Below, piece by piece: positions 10,211 to 21,899 of a stretch of DNA of 64,000 bases. The notes below the pieces were generated by a model that saw nothing but the letters and a program-made list of their open reading frames with translations, searched no databases and was not told the DNA's origin. This DNA is from Stratiolaelaps scimitus (lineage: Eukaryota; Arthropoda; Arachnida; Mesostigmata; Laelapidae): assembly GCA_019614645.1 (NCBI GenBank), contig JABWDB010000011.1:5195501-5259500 (forward strand), written 5' to 3'. A program made the position numbers and the translations under genes. Position 1 is the first letter of the stretch, and each line of letters starts with the position of its first letter.

Positions 10211-11010
10211 GAAACTATGAGTGTTGATAGCAAGCACGACCTAATACTCGAGGTGGTGTTAACCGTTTCTATTAAATTGCCATGTCGTAATTGAGGAAGA
10301 GAACAATCATGATAATAATCAGGTTACCAGTCTCTCGTATTATCAGGTAGCGGTTGTATGCAGTGGCCAGGTATGTATATATATAGTTTTACGTGTTCGT
10401 CAGCTGCAAATGTGGATGATAGCTTAGCCTTATAGAGTTCTATGGGTGTGGTGGGTGCAACCGACGTAGACACGTAGGTCCACACACACACACAAAAGGC
10501 GGGCTCGATCCCTACCGTTGCACATCCGCCTGTAAACAGGGGTTGCCGGCCTCACGAATCGGCAATGCACAAAGCCATACTCTCGTGGACGTTAAAGATT
10601 GGTGGAGAGTCACCCCAAAATTCGAAACAAGATACATGGCTCGTCACCGAAACATTACACTGCATACTAATCGCGCTGTGATTGTCACCCATTCACCGAA
10701 ATCGAACTCGGCCAGTTACCCTATTGCACAGATGGCTTCTTACAGGCAGACGGCATCGCCGTGCCAAGCCGAATATCGAAGAGCAATCACTGGCTCCGCT
10801 GAGCTCGAACTATTCAGCGAGACCCGACCGACATCCACTTAACTACTGTGGCAACCGACAATGGGCATCCTGAACGATTTGTATCGTAGCGGTGTCTCTG
10901 TTTGTGTGTGTGTGTGCGTGTTTTAGAGAGATGAGCAAAAATTTCTAATACAAATGAGCGAGGAACGCGAGCAAATCGTTATTAAGTTTGCTCGGGCAGC
11001 GTTCCCCCAC

Positions 11011-11036
<26 letters not shown>
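11011..11036. repeat. (TA)n microsatellite, 26 bp
   Basis: Pure TA alternation. Confidence 0.95.
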
Positions 11037-11041
<5 letters not shown>

Positions 11042-11256
11042 AGCAAGCAATTATCAAGAATAATGAGAGACTATTAGAAACAAATTAGGCGCAGTAGCAG
11101 CAGCAGCAGCATCCGTGGCAATATCTCAAAGGCGAGTAGTGATCTTGAGTTACGTCAGGTCACCCATCGCATCAGTTCGTTTACAGGGGCGAGCTCAGGT
11201 CGATGCGCGACACGGAACAACCACGGCGCTCCCATTTGCCAGCAGGTCCCTCTCCC

Positions 11257-11283
11257 CCCCCGTCGCCGCCGCCGCCGCCGCCA
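11257..11283. repeat. C-tract and (CCG)n
   Basis: A C-tract is followed by GTCGCCGCCGCCGCCGCCG. It encodes poly-Pro in one plus frame, which I do not take as coding. Confidence 0.9.
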
Positions 11284-12681
11284 CAATATTTCTCAAGCTT
11301 CGCCAGCGAGCTGCGTCCATCGGGCGGGTGCTCACTTTATTTTCTGCTTCGGACGGCGAGAGCTGTCCAAGCGTTTGTTTTTTTCTCTTTCGCTGACTAA
11401 ACCGCCAGAATCGTGTTCGTTTTTTTATTCACTCACGTTTCTCGCTGTTCACTGTTGTGACTGCCTTGACCAATTGGTTTCTTTTTCTTTGTTGTTGTTG
11501 CTACTGCTGGTGCTGCTGTTCGATTTGTGGCTCATTTTAAATAGCGTACCAGAAAGAAGTCAAATACAGATACGTTTTTGGGCAGCAACTGAGGCCAGCT
11601 CGAAGCTTGCAACAATGCTACAATATATTTAATGGTAGGGCTTCGAAAAATGCCAACTACACCATATATATATATATATATATAGACTCCCTTCGAGTAA
11701 ATGTAAGATGTGCGTATGCGCTCACGCGCCTGACTATGAACTTATCGACGTTAGCTAATGTCTGCGAGTGAGTCCACAAAATTAACTAGACTTTGGGCAG
11801 GGTACTATAGACTCTTGTGAAAAGGGCGACGCGTTATGCCATTGTATTATGGCTGGATTTGCACACGTGCATTTCACGACAGACGGTGCACAAATTTCGA
11901 TACTTCCAAGCCCAGAACTTCGACGAACGACAACAACGACAGCGGTATAAAAAAAGCGGTTCAAGCGAAGCGACCCCAGAAACGCACACATTCGCCACAG
12001 TCGTTGCGTGTCACGCACACTAGAGCGTATCGCGGAATGACCACTTCAAAACATATCTTCCGTTGAGCAATGCTTGTCTGGTCTCATTTCGGCCTTACTC
12101 TGGTGACAGCCGTCCTCGTGACATTTCCGAACGGCGGATGAAAAACGCAAGCGTCCGCCTCGGATCGCCTCGTGAGACGCTTTCGGCCTAAGGCAGCAGT
12201 TGTAAATCACGGCGCGGCCGTTCAGTCGCAGGCAATGAAGGAGGAACAGGTCATTGGATTGTTTCCTTCCATTTCAGGCGCAGGCCCCAACAGGCAATGT
12301 AGGACCCTGACGGCCCTGTTCTGGCTCAATCGATTGCATTTCCAGCCTCATCTTTTTCCTGAAATGCCCTAGTGGAAGTGGCCGATAACAGCACGCGCCT
12401 CAAGAGGTCCTCGGGTTTTAGAAGCCGACATTACCTTGTATTATTCTTAAGGCCGCATGCTAGCGTAGTCGTAGCCGCAACGCTTGGCGGCCCATTTCAA
12501 TGACCCGCGTTGCTATTGCGACACACGGCCTGCCCTCTTTCGAAAACGTTACTCAGCCATTCTGCCATTTGGTGGTTCGGGCAATTTTGTCGCGATCAAC
12601 CTGGCCGAATGTAAATAGGTCTATATAAATGATGACTCGTGGAGAACCTTATTTGTATTTTAGTCCCCTGCTGAAACTCAG

Positions 12682-13886
12682 CTAAAATTGGTCTCGCTTT
12701 CCGAAATCCCCTTGATGACGATGGAACAATACGAGACAGTCACTCGCCGTCAAACCTTGGCCATTATCAGACGTTAGACGACAAACCGACGATAGTTTCG
12801 AAAATGGCTTCTTCTCGCGCTTGCTCTCGAAAGTCGTGAGTGCATCTCGCCAGAGAGTGGCTATTATTTCTATTAGGACATATCCTTCGAGAGATGTCGT
12901 TCTTGTCTTTTCCACTATGTTTTTTACTCTCCACTTAGCGTTGTCATTAACCCGAGTTCGGGCGGACACAACGATTTCGCGCGGCGTTCGTGCAGAACAC
13001 CACCGCTGCCTGTTCTAGCCTGCGCTCCGCACTCTCCTCTGTCGACTCTCGGCCGGCGCCGCTGAAAGCATCCGCTCCTAACTCAATGTCGGGTATAGTA
13101 CACCCGGCGCTCACCCGTCGGCCCGACGCCCCTGTAACCCGTGGTCACGCTTCTGGAACGGTAGCCGTCTTCTCGATCTTAGTCCATCTCTGGTCTTCCG
13201 TCTGGCGGCGTTTGATCTCTCGATATACATCCTGTAGTAGCCGTTCTTCGTAAAACGCTCAGTATGCTCTGTAGTCGTGTGGAGAGGCGCACGGTACTCG
13301 ACAGGGCGGCAGTAGTCGAGTCGAGTGCGCTACCTCCAACGGGCTCCGGCAGCCCAAGGCTAGACCGACGACGCGCGCCACTGAGTTCTCGACTGTGTCG
13401 CGCGAACGCGTTGCCAGCGACGTTCGCGCGCTCACCCGGTTCTTCCTTCAACAGTGGTATCAGTGGGGGGAGATCCAGTTTCTTCATCCGAACAACTGTC
13501 GGGATATTTGTCGACCGCCGGCATCGGTGTCGATAAATTTTCCCACTGACAGTCGTGATGTGGCCACGCCGCCGAGTGACACTGCGTCCTTATGACTGCG
13601 CCGCACTTATGACTGTTTCGGGGACGCGCAGCCGTCCGACGCGCAACGTGTGGAGCAACGCTCAGCGATCGCCTAGTGCCGACTTCATCCCGGGGATCTA
13701 CGTCGAAGCTGGAAGCAAAGAGGCTTTCGAACGATGGATGGTGTCCGCGATACCTGGAGCTAATAGCTGACAAACGCCGGTGACATTTTTCGAAAAAGCG
13801 AAAAATTGTTGTCCATGCTTGGATAGCGTATCCGCCGGTTGGTGTTGTCTTCTAAAACGGAACGCTACCCTCGTTGTTCGCCTCAT
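12682..13886 (-). pseudogene. Eroded minus-strand coding region, frame-shifted
   Basis: Successive pieces in different minus frames read like one broken protein-coding region. They are 13773-13432, 13487-13179, an unlisted frame at about 13259-12955, and 12969-12682. The third piece contains ERLLQDVYREIKRRQTEDQR and then one in-frame TGA. The fourth contains EIIATLWRDALTTFESKREK. Charged, helix-like composition persists through the frame changes. This fits a decayed gene or mobile-element ORF, or an exon-intron gene whose splice sites I could not place. The family is unknown. Confidence 0.22.
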
Positions 13887-14274
13887 TCTATTTTCTGGGG
13901 GAGGTTCTATGTCTCCGGCTCGGAGTCCCCGTGGACACCCCGACGTCGGCTCTGCAGTCGATATCGACTGTGGGTTGGGTTTCTGCTTTTTGGCGCTCGT
14001 AATCTTTTAAATGATAACGCCGACTCTACGAAGCGTGTCGGTTGAACGTTTGAGATTGGTTCGATGATGAAGAAGAATCGCGAAAATTAGGTTTCAAAAC
14101 GTAGGCTACCTCGGATCGAGCGCGAGTGTAGCGGAAATCTATTTCGCGACTTCGGAGAAATTATCCTCATTCATATATATATATATATATATATTTGTGG
14201 GTTATCATCTCTCCATTTTCTGAGCAAGTCAACTTTGCCGACGCTAGGGCTCTAAAAAGTCACACTACAAAAAA
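13887..14274. other. No gene; (AT)n at 14173-14194
   Basis: Contains an (AT)n microsatellite and otherwise unremarkable sequence leading into SINE copy 1. Confidence 0.5.
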
Positions 14275-14435
14275 GGCTAAAGGCTAAAGGTAAAGGCTTT
14301 ATTGGTTTATTAAAGGAGCTGCAAATGTTACAATGTTTAAGCTCTCTTATATGTCACCAAGCAGCGGGGCTCGAACCCGCGGCCTCTGGTTTTCGACAGC
14401 CAGAGACTTAGCCGTCCAAGCCACCGCGCTGGGTC
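14275..14435 (-). mobile_element. tRNA-derived SINE, copy 1 (full length)
   Basis: Read on the minus strand, the element starts with a tRNA-like head. It has an A-box-like TGGCTTGGACGG, an anticodon-arm-like hairpin (CTCTGG...CCAGAG), and a perfect Pol III B box GGTTCGAGCCC (complement of 14367-14377). A unique body follows (GTGACATATAAGAGAGCTTA, then CAGCTCCTTTAATAAACC). The 3' tail is built of CCTTTA/GCCTTTA units. The hairpin loop carries TCGAAA, which resembles a tRNA-Ser(CGA) loop, but the parent tRNA is only a guess. I could not define target-site duplications. Confidence 0.88.
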
Positions 14436-14785
14436 GTACCTCATTATTGTTCACCTCAAATATAATGTTTGTCTAGTTACCTGTTTTTTTCCATTCATCT
14501 GCCTAAGCGATCTCTCTCTTTTTTGCAAATTTTCTTTCTCTCCTTTGTCCCACAATGTCTACAGTGTATCAGGTGAGTACACGAAGCGCATCCTGTGACG
14601 GCAGACCTGTCACTGGTCCATCATAACTCAACAGTCAGCGGCGAGAGAGAGAGAGCGGAGTTAGTCTGCTACACTAAGCTTAAAATAATGATCCTTCAAG
14701 CCCTGATTATCTGGACAATAATTAATTACGCGTCCATCCTTTTCCTCTCTCTCTCGCACTTATTCGGCCAGGCGACTATTATATA
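14436..14785. other. No gene seen
   Basis: Short TC and GA runs near 14510-14520 and 14645-14655. One plus frame of 64 codons, not convincing. Confidence 0.4.
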
Positions 14786-15298
14786 TTAGAGGGGCTTACG
14801 AAGTCGCTTTGGTTTGACGACGCTCCGACGTCCCCCCACGCTATCGCGACCTACGGCGGCGGGTGGCCCTCCAACTGTTGACGACTTCATCTCGCTTGTT
14901 TTTCTATCTGTAATAAAGGTGTCATAACATTTGTATGGTAGAAGGACATGCAGATAACCCGCTATGGCAGGGTCCGCCAATGGGGTGTCCCCTCCTCGTA
15001 CGAGTAACATCCGAGTAAAATGGGGTGAGGTATTTCCTGCAAGCAAGTTATTGCAGGACTTCCTTTGTCTAATCTCTCTAGGCTCATAGTTCACTGACAC
15101 CCATACGCCGTGTGTGTATGTTGCGGTTAGCCGGTAAGTATTGTAAGTAACGCAGTCTCTCAGCGTTAACCCGACATTATCGTCGCTGCTGCTGCTCGGA
15201 GTAGTGGAAGCAGAAGACCCCCCAGCTGACCTCAGCCTAGTCCTGTCCGGTCGCTTCAAAGGTGGACAAGTTTCATGGAGATACAATGAGGGACTCAA
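14786..15298 (-). CDS. Candidate ORF or exon, 170 codons, unknown function
   Basis: This minus-strand frame ends in TAA at 14786 and has no early ATG. It has balanced composition with many Tyr and Thr and contains GLTLRDCVTYNTYRLTATY, a Ser/Asp run (SSSSDDNVG) and a basic C-terminus. Upstream it is closed by a TAG just before an 11-base G tract (complement of 15318-15328). A different minus frame is open on the far side of that tract, so a one-base change in tract length would join the two. A plus-strand ORF (15204-15491, 95 codons) overlaps and looks equally protein-like. An exon-like plus segment at 15082-15133 with both splice sites also lies inside. Only one strand can be right. Confidence 0.28.
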   Translation of the reverse strand: MSPSLYLHETCPPLKRPDRTRLRSAGGSSASTTPSSSSDDNVGLTLRDCVTYNTYRLTATYTHGVWVSVNYEPREIRQRKSCNNLLAGNTSPHFTRMLLVRGGDTPLADPAIAGYLHVLLPYKCYDTFITDRKTSEMKSSTVGGPPAAVGRDSVGGRRSVVKPKRLRKPL

Positions 15299-15317
15299 TA
15301 CCCCATTCTGCTGTGAG

Positions 15318-15328
15318 CCCCCCCCCCC
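15318..15328. repeat. Homopolymer C11 (G11 on minus strand)
   Basis: Eleven cytosines in a row. Such tracts are prone to length errors in sequencing and assembly and to real indels, and this one separates two open minus-strand frames. Confidence 0.97.
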
Positions 15329-15491
15329 TATACGGGACCTCCTGGACCGCTTTCCAACTTATTCCCCGACCCCCGTTGCTGGGCTGAATACCGTGGCGAC
15401 CCCGCGATCCTTTTCTCCGATCTCAGGACACCTGCAGAGGAAAAGGCCCACAGCTAGTATCAATGGCCGAGTGCTGAGACACCCGCTTTGA

Positions 15492-16980
15492 CGAAATCCC
15501 TCCCTTACGTCCAGATCTTACAGAGTAGGCTTGCCATATACACACACAGACTCTGTCTCCTTCGGACCACGGTCGTTGGAACGGCGACCTCAGTGGGCCG
15601 AACCCCAGCCTACGTAGTTCTCCTTCTTCAAGGAACTGCAGCAGACTCCAGAGCAGCAGGGATGCTATAGTGGGTGCTCATATGCATTATAATAGCGGTA
15701 GCCGCCGCCGGCGCTGCCGCGACGGTTCGGGCAACCGTGCAGGAGCTGGCTCAGTGGCCCGGCTCACTTTCGTCCATCGGCGCATAGGCAATAGCGCGGA
15801 GAGAGGATTCCCCTGCCATTCCAACGGGGTAACGGGACCTGGCCTAGGCCAGGCCACCTTTGTTGAAAGTATGCGGTCGGCGCGACCGACTACACGCGGT
15901 CTACGACGCTCCCATAAGCAGGGTCAGCAACGTTTCGCCGACGCTGGTAGTCGCGACTGCTAGCCGCTGCCTTCGTCGCCTCCTCTACCGTTGTATAGGG
16001 CCCCATCCTCTCCTGTTCCTTGATCGACCTCCTCAGTTGCCTCTCCGCAGCCCCGGGGCGAGTCGGTAGGCAAGCGTTTGCTGCTGCTGTTACGGCCACT
16101 CGGTCTTCAGGACGGGGGTGCCACCACGAGGACGACCAGGGAAGGGTTCGTTAGGAATCAGCTAAGACGCTGGGAGAGAAAGAGCGAGAGATAGATAGTA
16201 TAGGCACAAGCGCACTGAGCGGGGGACGGGAGCGGCGACAACGAATTTCAATAACAATGTTCTACTATGAGAATACAACGGCGTCCAGGACCACGGCACA
16301 TCAGGCTTGTAGAGGAGAATCTACGGCGGTCGTTCGAGAGAGCCAGAGGACTATCAGATCAGACCCGTGAGGATGGCGGCACTCTAGAATGAGTGGAAAA
16401 AAATACGCTCCCAGGAACGCGCTCATGCCCACGCGACACAGAGATGTAGGCATCGCTCTTATTGACGCTGTCGTTCGATAGATTAACGAGTCAGCTCGAC
16501 GCCACTCCACCCCCGTGTACAGCTTCTATAGGCTCGAGGCGAACTCCGGGTCTCGAACCCCTTCGCACACAGCAGTGTCGTTGAAGCACATTGTATGTTG
16601 TTCTTGTGCGTGATGTATGTTCCTAGCAGTATCCGTGAAGCACGAAGCAAGACAATATTTCTTTATTCATGTCAACGCGTGTCGTTCACTTTGCGGAAGC
16701 ACAAATCTGGAAGTTCAGACCAGTAGGAGAGTGCTTCAGAAAGATGCTTAACACACCGATGGTTTCCAGCCTTCTCTATCCATGCCGACGAATTAAACCT
16801 GTGCACGCGATGGTGGAGATGTTATTTCTACTATAAATATAGCACATGTGTAATTATAATCTTATTAATCTCTATAATAATTCTACGTAACAATGCTACA
16901 TAGGACTTCGGGATGATGTGATAACATATGTATGCCACGGTGCGGATTGTAATAGTGGATACACTCTCATTTATATTTTA
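15492..16980. other. No gene assigned
   Basis: ORFs under 100 codons on both strands, none preferred. A B-box-like word in reverse orientation occurs near 16549-16559 but its flanks do not fold as a tRNA T-arm. GA-rich words lie at 16170-16200. From about 16800 the sequence turns AT-rich into the minisatellite. Confidence 0.45.
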
Positions 16981-17316
16981 GAACTATTTCGTTTATGTGG
17001 TCATTATTTTATTTATTTAACGACTGTTGTTTTTATGTAATAACTATTTTATTTATTTAACGACTGTTGTTTTTATGTAATAACTATTTTATTTATTTAA
17101 TGACCATTTTATTTATGTAATAACTATTTTATTTATTTAATGATCATTTTATTTATGTAATAACTATTTTATTTATTTAATGATCATTTTATTTATGTAA
17201 TAACTATTTTATTTATTCAATGATCATTTTATTTATGTAATAACTATTTTATTTATTTAATACTTATATTATTTATGTAATAACGATTTTATTTATCTAA
17301 TACTTATATTATTTAC
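16981..17316. repeat. 20-bp minisatellite in 40-bp dimers, about 17 units
   Basis: The repeat period is exactly 20 bp. Unit A is TAACTATTTTATTTATTTAA (for example 17041, 17081, 17121, 17161). It alternates with unit B, TGATCATTTTATTTATGTAA (for example 17141, 17181, 17221), giving 40-bp dimers. On the left edge A alternates with a third variant, CGACTGTTGTTTTTATGTAA (17021 and 17061). On the right edge A-like units alternate with TACTTATATTATTTATGTAA (17261). The array is therefore made of three blocks that expanded from different dimers. It is very AT-rich against its surroundings. Confidence 0.95.
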
Positions 17317-18024
17317 CTGTTGTATATGGTCCTATGAGAGAATACCGAGCACCTCAACGAGGCTCCTCGTTCGATCTGCAGACATATTGTCGAAGAGTAG
17401 CGCCGAGTGCGAAATTCAATCAATGTTCATCGTCTCAGCGAACTACACCTAACGTCATCGATGCCCCAGAGCATGCTTCGTTGTAAGCTTCTCACGAACT
17501 GTTGATTAAAACAGTGTCATTATCGCCCGTCAACCCAACATCTCCGTGAGTCCGCAACTTATGCGCTATCGCCAGCGTACGCATTGCTTGTTGCTACGCC
17601 GTTAGGACACCCTAACGTCCCCCCGGCCAAACCCCCGGTCTCCTGAGTATGTCTCTGCGATACCGTTCGCGTAACCTTTCCTTCGGCCTTGATACGCTTG
17701 CATCTGCCGCACACTGTCGTGTCGTTGAGTCGAGATCGTCTCCGGCCTATCATTCTTTGGCGCCCAGACTCTTCTCTTCTATCACGACCTGGTCCCGAGG
17801 GCCGTTGCGGGCCTTGTCCTCTACGATCGCTCAGTTTCGCCAGCCCACCAGTCCGCCCGTCATTGTTGGTTGGCATTGTTCGGCCGTCGCACGTCGGGGT
17901 GTACGACAACCACTTCCTCTGCAACAGCGCCGCTGCGCGTCCCGCTATACACGTTGAGTTCCGGTTTCGGGGTAGAGTTTACATCAAGGACCTTAAGAAG
18001 AAATAGTGGACGGGGGCCTCAGAC
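17317..18024. other. Overlapping ORFs, no gene assigned
   Basis: A minus frame of 121 codons (17924-17559), Arg and Gly rich with GRRRSRLNDTTVCGRCKRI, overlaps plus frames of 102 and 105 codons. All are within chance length. A second minus frame just upstream also reads like coding sequence for about 40 codons before a stop, so decayed coding sequence is possible. Confidence 0.25.
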
Positions 18025-18480
18025 TCAGGCCTTGAACAGCCTTTGATAGAATACTGAAGAGTCGCTCTTCTTCCGAGAGCGCGGCCGCGGCCTTTTCCCG
18101 TTTTTTTTGAATAGGCCACGGAAAGAAGCACAGAATGCAACGCAAACTTCTTCTGGAAAAGCGCGTCGACCTTGGAGAGGAAGAATGGAGCGGTGTCGAG
18201 TGGCAGATGCTAAGCCGGCAATACATAATAGAATGGGGTTATTGACGAGGAGAAGCTTGTAGGGAAACCTTTGGAGCTCGCGCGGATAACCACGGTGTGC
18301 CCCGTCTGCACTGCCGATAGTTTTGCCATTAAATGGCCCAGCAAGGTCTCGGCGAAGTCGGGTAATGTTGATTCGGCTGAGATGAATGCTCACACATGGT
18401 CGGACGGTGAGAAAACCAGTGACCGGCAAATAGGCAAGAAATATTTAAGGGTCTCACTATATTAAAAAGCATGGGCCCAT
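18025..18480 (+). pseudogene. Possible frame-shifted coding remnant
   Basis: A plus frame at about 18118-18243 reads like coding sequence (QRKLLLEKRVDLGEEEWSG) and stops with TGA. A second plus frame opens at about 18237 with GVIDEEKLVGKPLELARITT and continues to 18465. The switch is compatible with one indel near 18240. A minus frame of 134 codons covers the same bases. Family unknown. Confidence 0.18.
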
Positions 18481-21400
18481 ATTCAATCGCTTGTCGGTGC
18501 CCACTTATTTTGTTGTCGACCTATTCATAATAACGCCTGCTATACTTATTCCACGGCCAGAAACGGAAAAATGGTTACGCTTTTTAGTGCAACATCGTTC
18601 AGCTGATGTAAATTCGCTACAAGGTCCTCACATTTCAGCAGGGAATAGTGTCACCCAGGGCAGGTGCAGGGATGTCATTTTGGCAGAATTCCAATAATAT
18701 TTAGCTCGGAGCCGAGCATATCCCTAAAGGCGAGATCATTCCTAACGCGGCATTTTTCGTTTAGACCTCAACCGATTTTGGGCTTCACCGTTCTTGTCTA
18801 TTGAGCACTACTAACACGAAGTGGAGTGAACAAAGTGGAGTCACTATCCATCGTATCCATAATGATTATTCGATAAGGATTTTGCTCTGGCCGGATATAA
18901 ATGGCATGATTTCCGAACGGGAACTAACTAGTGATGCCGAGTAGCACGGGAACACTTAGTCACAATTAGTTAGTTTACCTGAACACGCGTACGTTATATA
19001 TTTAATGGAGATTTCTAGCCTCCTTTTTCGGGATTCGATGGAGTTCTCCGACAAGTGGATCACTACTCTCGCCTAGCTGTCAAGTCAGGCTTTGTGCTCT
19101 GCGGAAATCTGCATTTGTGTAAGGCGATTTTTCTCGACATTCTCTCCCTCTCGCCTCGCGGTCAGACGGCGAGCCGCACAGTGAACAGTGGCGCCTGCGT
19201 TCGCTTTTTCGGAAGTGTTTCCCGGCCGACGTCGTTGCCAATACTTGAAGTGTTACTAGTATTGACAGGTGGCCAGACGGTACGTCGAGGCGCGGGGCCG
19301 AATTGGACGTACCTGAGAAGTCGTGACGCGATTTTGAGTTTCCCACCACGATTTTCAAGCGCCAGTGCCCGACACTCGGCTCGGCTGGGCCTAACATCGA
19401 CCTGTACATGCCCCCGCCCCGGACGTGTCCAGACTCGGCGGCGTGCTTGCCGAGGGACGGGTGCACATATATTCCTTTACGTAAACATACTTTATGTAAC
19501 GTCTTTTTTTGCGCAAACACAAAGCAACAGCGCCGACTCGTGGCAATCCATCATCGCGCATCGCTACCACAGGCGTCACGTTCGAAAACGGAGAATCCTT
19601 GACGTTGTTGTTATTGTTGTCCTTGTTGTCTCGCAACTTTCCCGGTGTTCCGCCTTCGAGAATCGTGATTCTCATCTCGTCGCTCTCGCTGCGCCGCTTT
19701 GTTTCCGGCTAGCTCAAACTTAGTTAATCGATTTCTCTACCTGCTGCATCGTCGTTGCCTGCATAGCCACGATGGGCACTCATATACTACGGCAGTTTGC
19801 GTTTTCTGTCCGAGTCAACACTCGATGAGGGAGGTGCTCAGCCGTCACCCGGTGGCAGGTTTGCCATTTACCGGCTGCTGATTCGATCATTGTGACAAAA
19901 ATTAGGCCGCCTTCAGTGTCTTTTCCTCATTCGGGCCTTCTACAGGATACACGTGATATGGCTAAGTACCATGACGGGTCGACCCTGAGTGGCTTCGTTC
20001 ACCAACGCCGCTGCTACTTATATACCCTTCTGACGACTCCGTGACTCTGTTAAGTAGCGTAGAGGTCTGTCGCTGCGTTTGCCAGCCGTCGCTGGTCCGC
20101 CCATGCGAGCCCCATTTCAGATGAGTGCCTACGCATCTTGGGCGGGGGGGGCATTGGCAGGTCACGCAAGACAATTAGCCGCCGCCCATCGAAAGTAGCC
20201 GTACTCAGGCAGGCCCTTTGTCGCACCGACCTCACCCGCTCGACGATGGCTGTACGGCCGTCGGGTCGACCGCCACACCCAACTCGTGAGCGCCTCGTGG
20301 AGCGAAACTAGAGCGACGACGAATATCATGGGAGCCAATGACGCGGAACGAACGGCAGGAGCACTATCAAGGACGTTCGTCCGTTACGAAATGTAGGGGC
20401 TGGCACATCATACATGCTCGATGACCACCTACCCTAACTCAGCAGCGGGTGCGAGAATGAGAGTCCGGAGGGCTGATTAACGGATATGATATACTTAGTT
20501 ATGACCCCCGTGCGATGTGAGCTAAGCTCCTAGACAGAGCCTAAGACTGAGAGAATCGTTCCATCCACCTCGGCTATCGGTACCTTCTCAGGACTTGAAA
20601 TGAGAGAGGTTTAAGCAAAGTGCTGTAAGCTCTCGATAGTCATATCGATGTTTTGCCAAGCTATACTGGGTTAACCAGTTTAGAAAAGCGTTTACGCTAA
20701 GATGTAGGTAAGCAGCTTATGATTGCCATTCGAGTAAAAACACGTTGGAAAGCAGTCTCTTCCAAACAACAAAGATCGCAAAAAATCGGCTGTATTCGCC
20801 CCCTTTTGAAACGCCAACATTTAACTAAGTAAAAGAGGGCTGATAGTGGCGATGTGAAAACTATTCTGGGTAGTCATCTCGACTAAAATCCACATTTGTC
20901 TTAGGATGTTGTACGATAATTATACCAAATGTATTATATATATTAATATATGACACATACTAATCTTATCATAATTATTATTATATTATAATCACCTAGT
21001 GGTGCTCTGTGTATAGTTTTAGAAAGTGTTCATTATATAGAACGTCTCTTCAGGTGCCGATATCCCACAGCACCAGTAGCCAATCCGCAGAGGTTTCTAT
21101 TGCATCATAAGCACCACTCACATAACCACAATATTTTTGCATGAGAACTCTATGGTAGCTTTGAAAGTACCTTATGCGCTAGACTAAATTATATTCACTA
21201 TACTTCTCCGAACTGAAATGGCGCTTATCGACAACTTTACTGAATGGCGTTTGTCAACACGCGTGTAATCACTGAGTTTCATGATGTACCTTCAAGTTTC
21301 TCAATCTCTTCGAATCTGTCTCCACCCCGATGTCATTACCGTCAAGGGACTGGTGCTTTGCATTGACAATCTCCCTTCAACAATTTCGATAACAACAAGT

Positions 21401-21854
21401 TATTGGAATCTTCCAACGTGGCTCCCAATGATCAGCGACGATCAGTCCTCTGATTGTCGTGTCACCCGCCGAGTGTTCCCTTCAATACGACAACGCGGTC
21501 TGCACGATGATAGCGGAGTTCGCGCGTCGCCCGGTACTGAATACGTGATTTGATTGTAGCCGCCAGCAAGTCCTCCTTCCCCTCCGTTGCTAGATCTACC
21601 GACGACTTTCAGCAAGAGAGATTCGCTCATTTCCAAGTTCTCCAGTTTCCTTGGTCGTCGCGACCTCGCCCGCGGCTCGCGGCCACCTTTCCCTCAGTTT
21701 CTTCAACTTTTTCATTAGGCTCGTTCTTGTCCGTCCACATTAGCGGTGGCCGGACAGAAATTGTCGACGAAGAGAGGAACGAACAGGAAAAAGCCGAACG
21801 CGTGCGAGAATTCAAGAAGAAAAGTCAATCAGGAGCCGGCGACGGCCATCAAGA
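18481..21854. other. No gene assigned; opposing ORFs at 19.1-19.7 kb
   Basis: At 19055-19723 a plus frame is open for 222 codons. All three minus frames are also largely open over 19145-19520, so the block is simply poor in stop codons and the ORFs are not informative. 20300-21280 has no ORF of note and includes an AT-rich patch at 20920-20995. Confidence 0.35.
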
Positions 21855-21890
<36 letters not shown>

Positions 21891-21899
21891 ACTCTCTCT
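21855..21899. repeat. (TC)n microsatellite, 45 bp
   Basis: TC run with TATC and CACTC interruptions. Confidence 0.95.

Larger units (their letters stand above)
9431..12681. other. Gene-free stretch with many simple repeats
   Basis: Repeats include TC at 9481-9510, CA at 9629-9643, (AT)n at 10165-10210, CA at 10482-10494, GT at 10900-10918, (AT)n at 11011-11036, GCA at 11093-11112, C plus CCG at 11257-11283, and (AT)n at 11664-11684. ORFs are all under 110 codons and most cross repeats. No gene is supported. Confidence 0.5.

Noticed and set aside
10480..10520. (CA)n next to a B-box-like GGGATCGAGCC, possible second SINE
   Set aside because: The B box has a mismatch in the core T, the A box is unconvincing and there is no second copy in the window.
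16540..16575. Reverse-strand B-box-like GGTTCGAGACC, possible tRNA gene
   Set aside because: The flanking bases pair in only three of five T-stem positions, and no A box or acceptor partner is found at the right distance.
19055..19723. 222-codon plus-strand ORF
   Set aside because: All minus frames over the same bases are also largely open, so the block is merely stop-poor. The plus product is Ser/Arg/Leu/Val rich, as expected for an antisense shadow.
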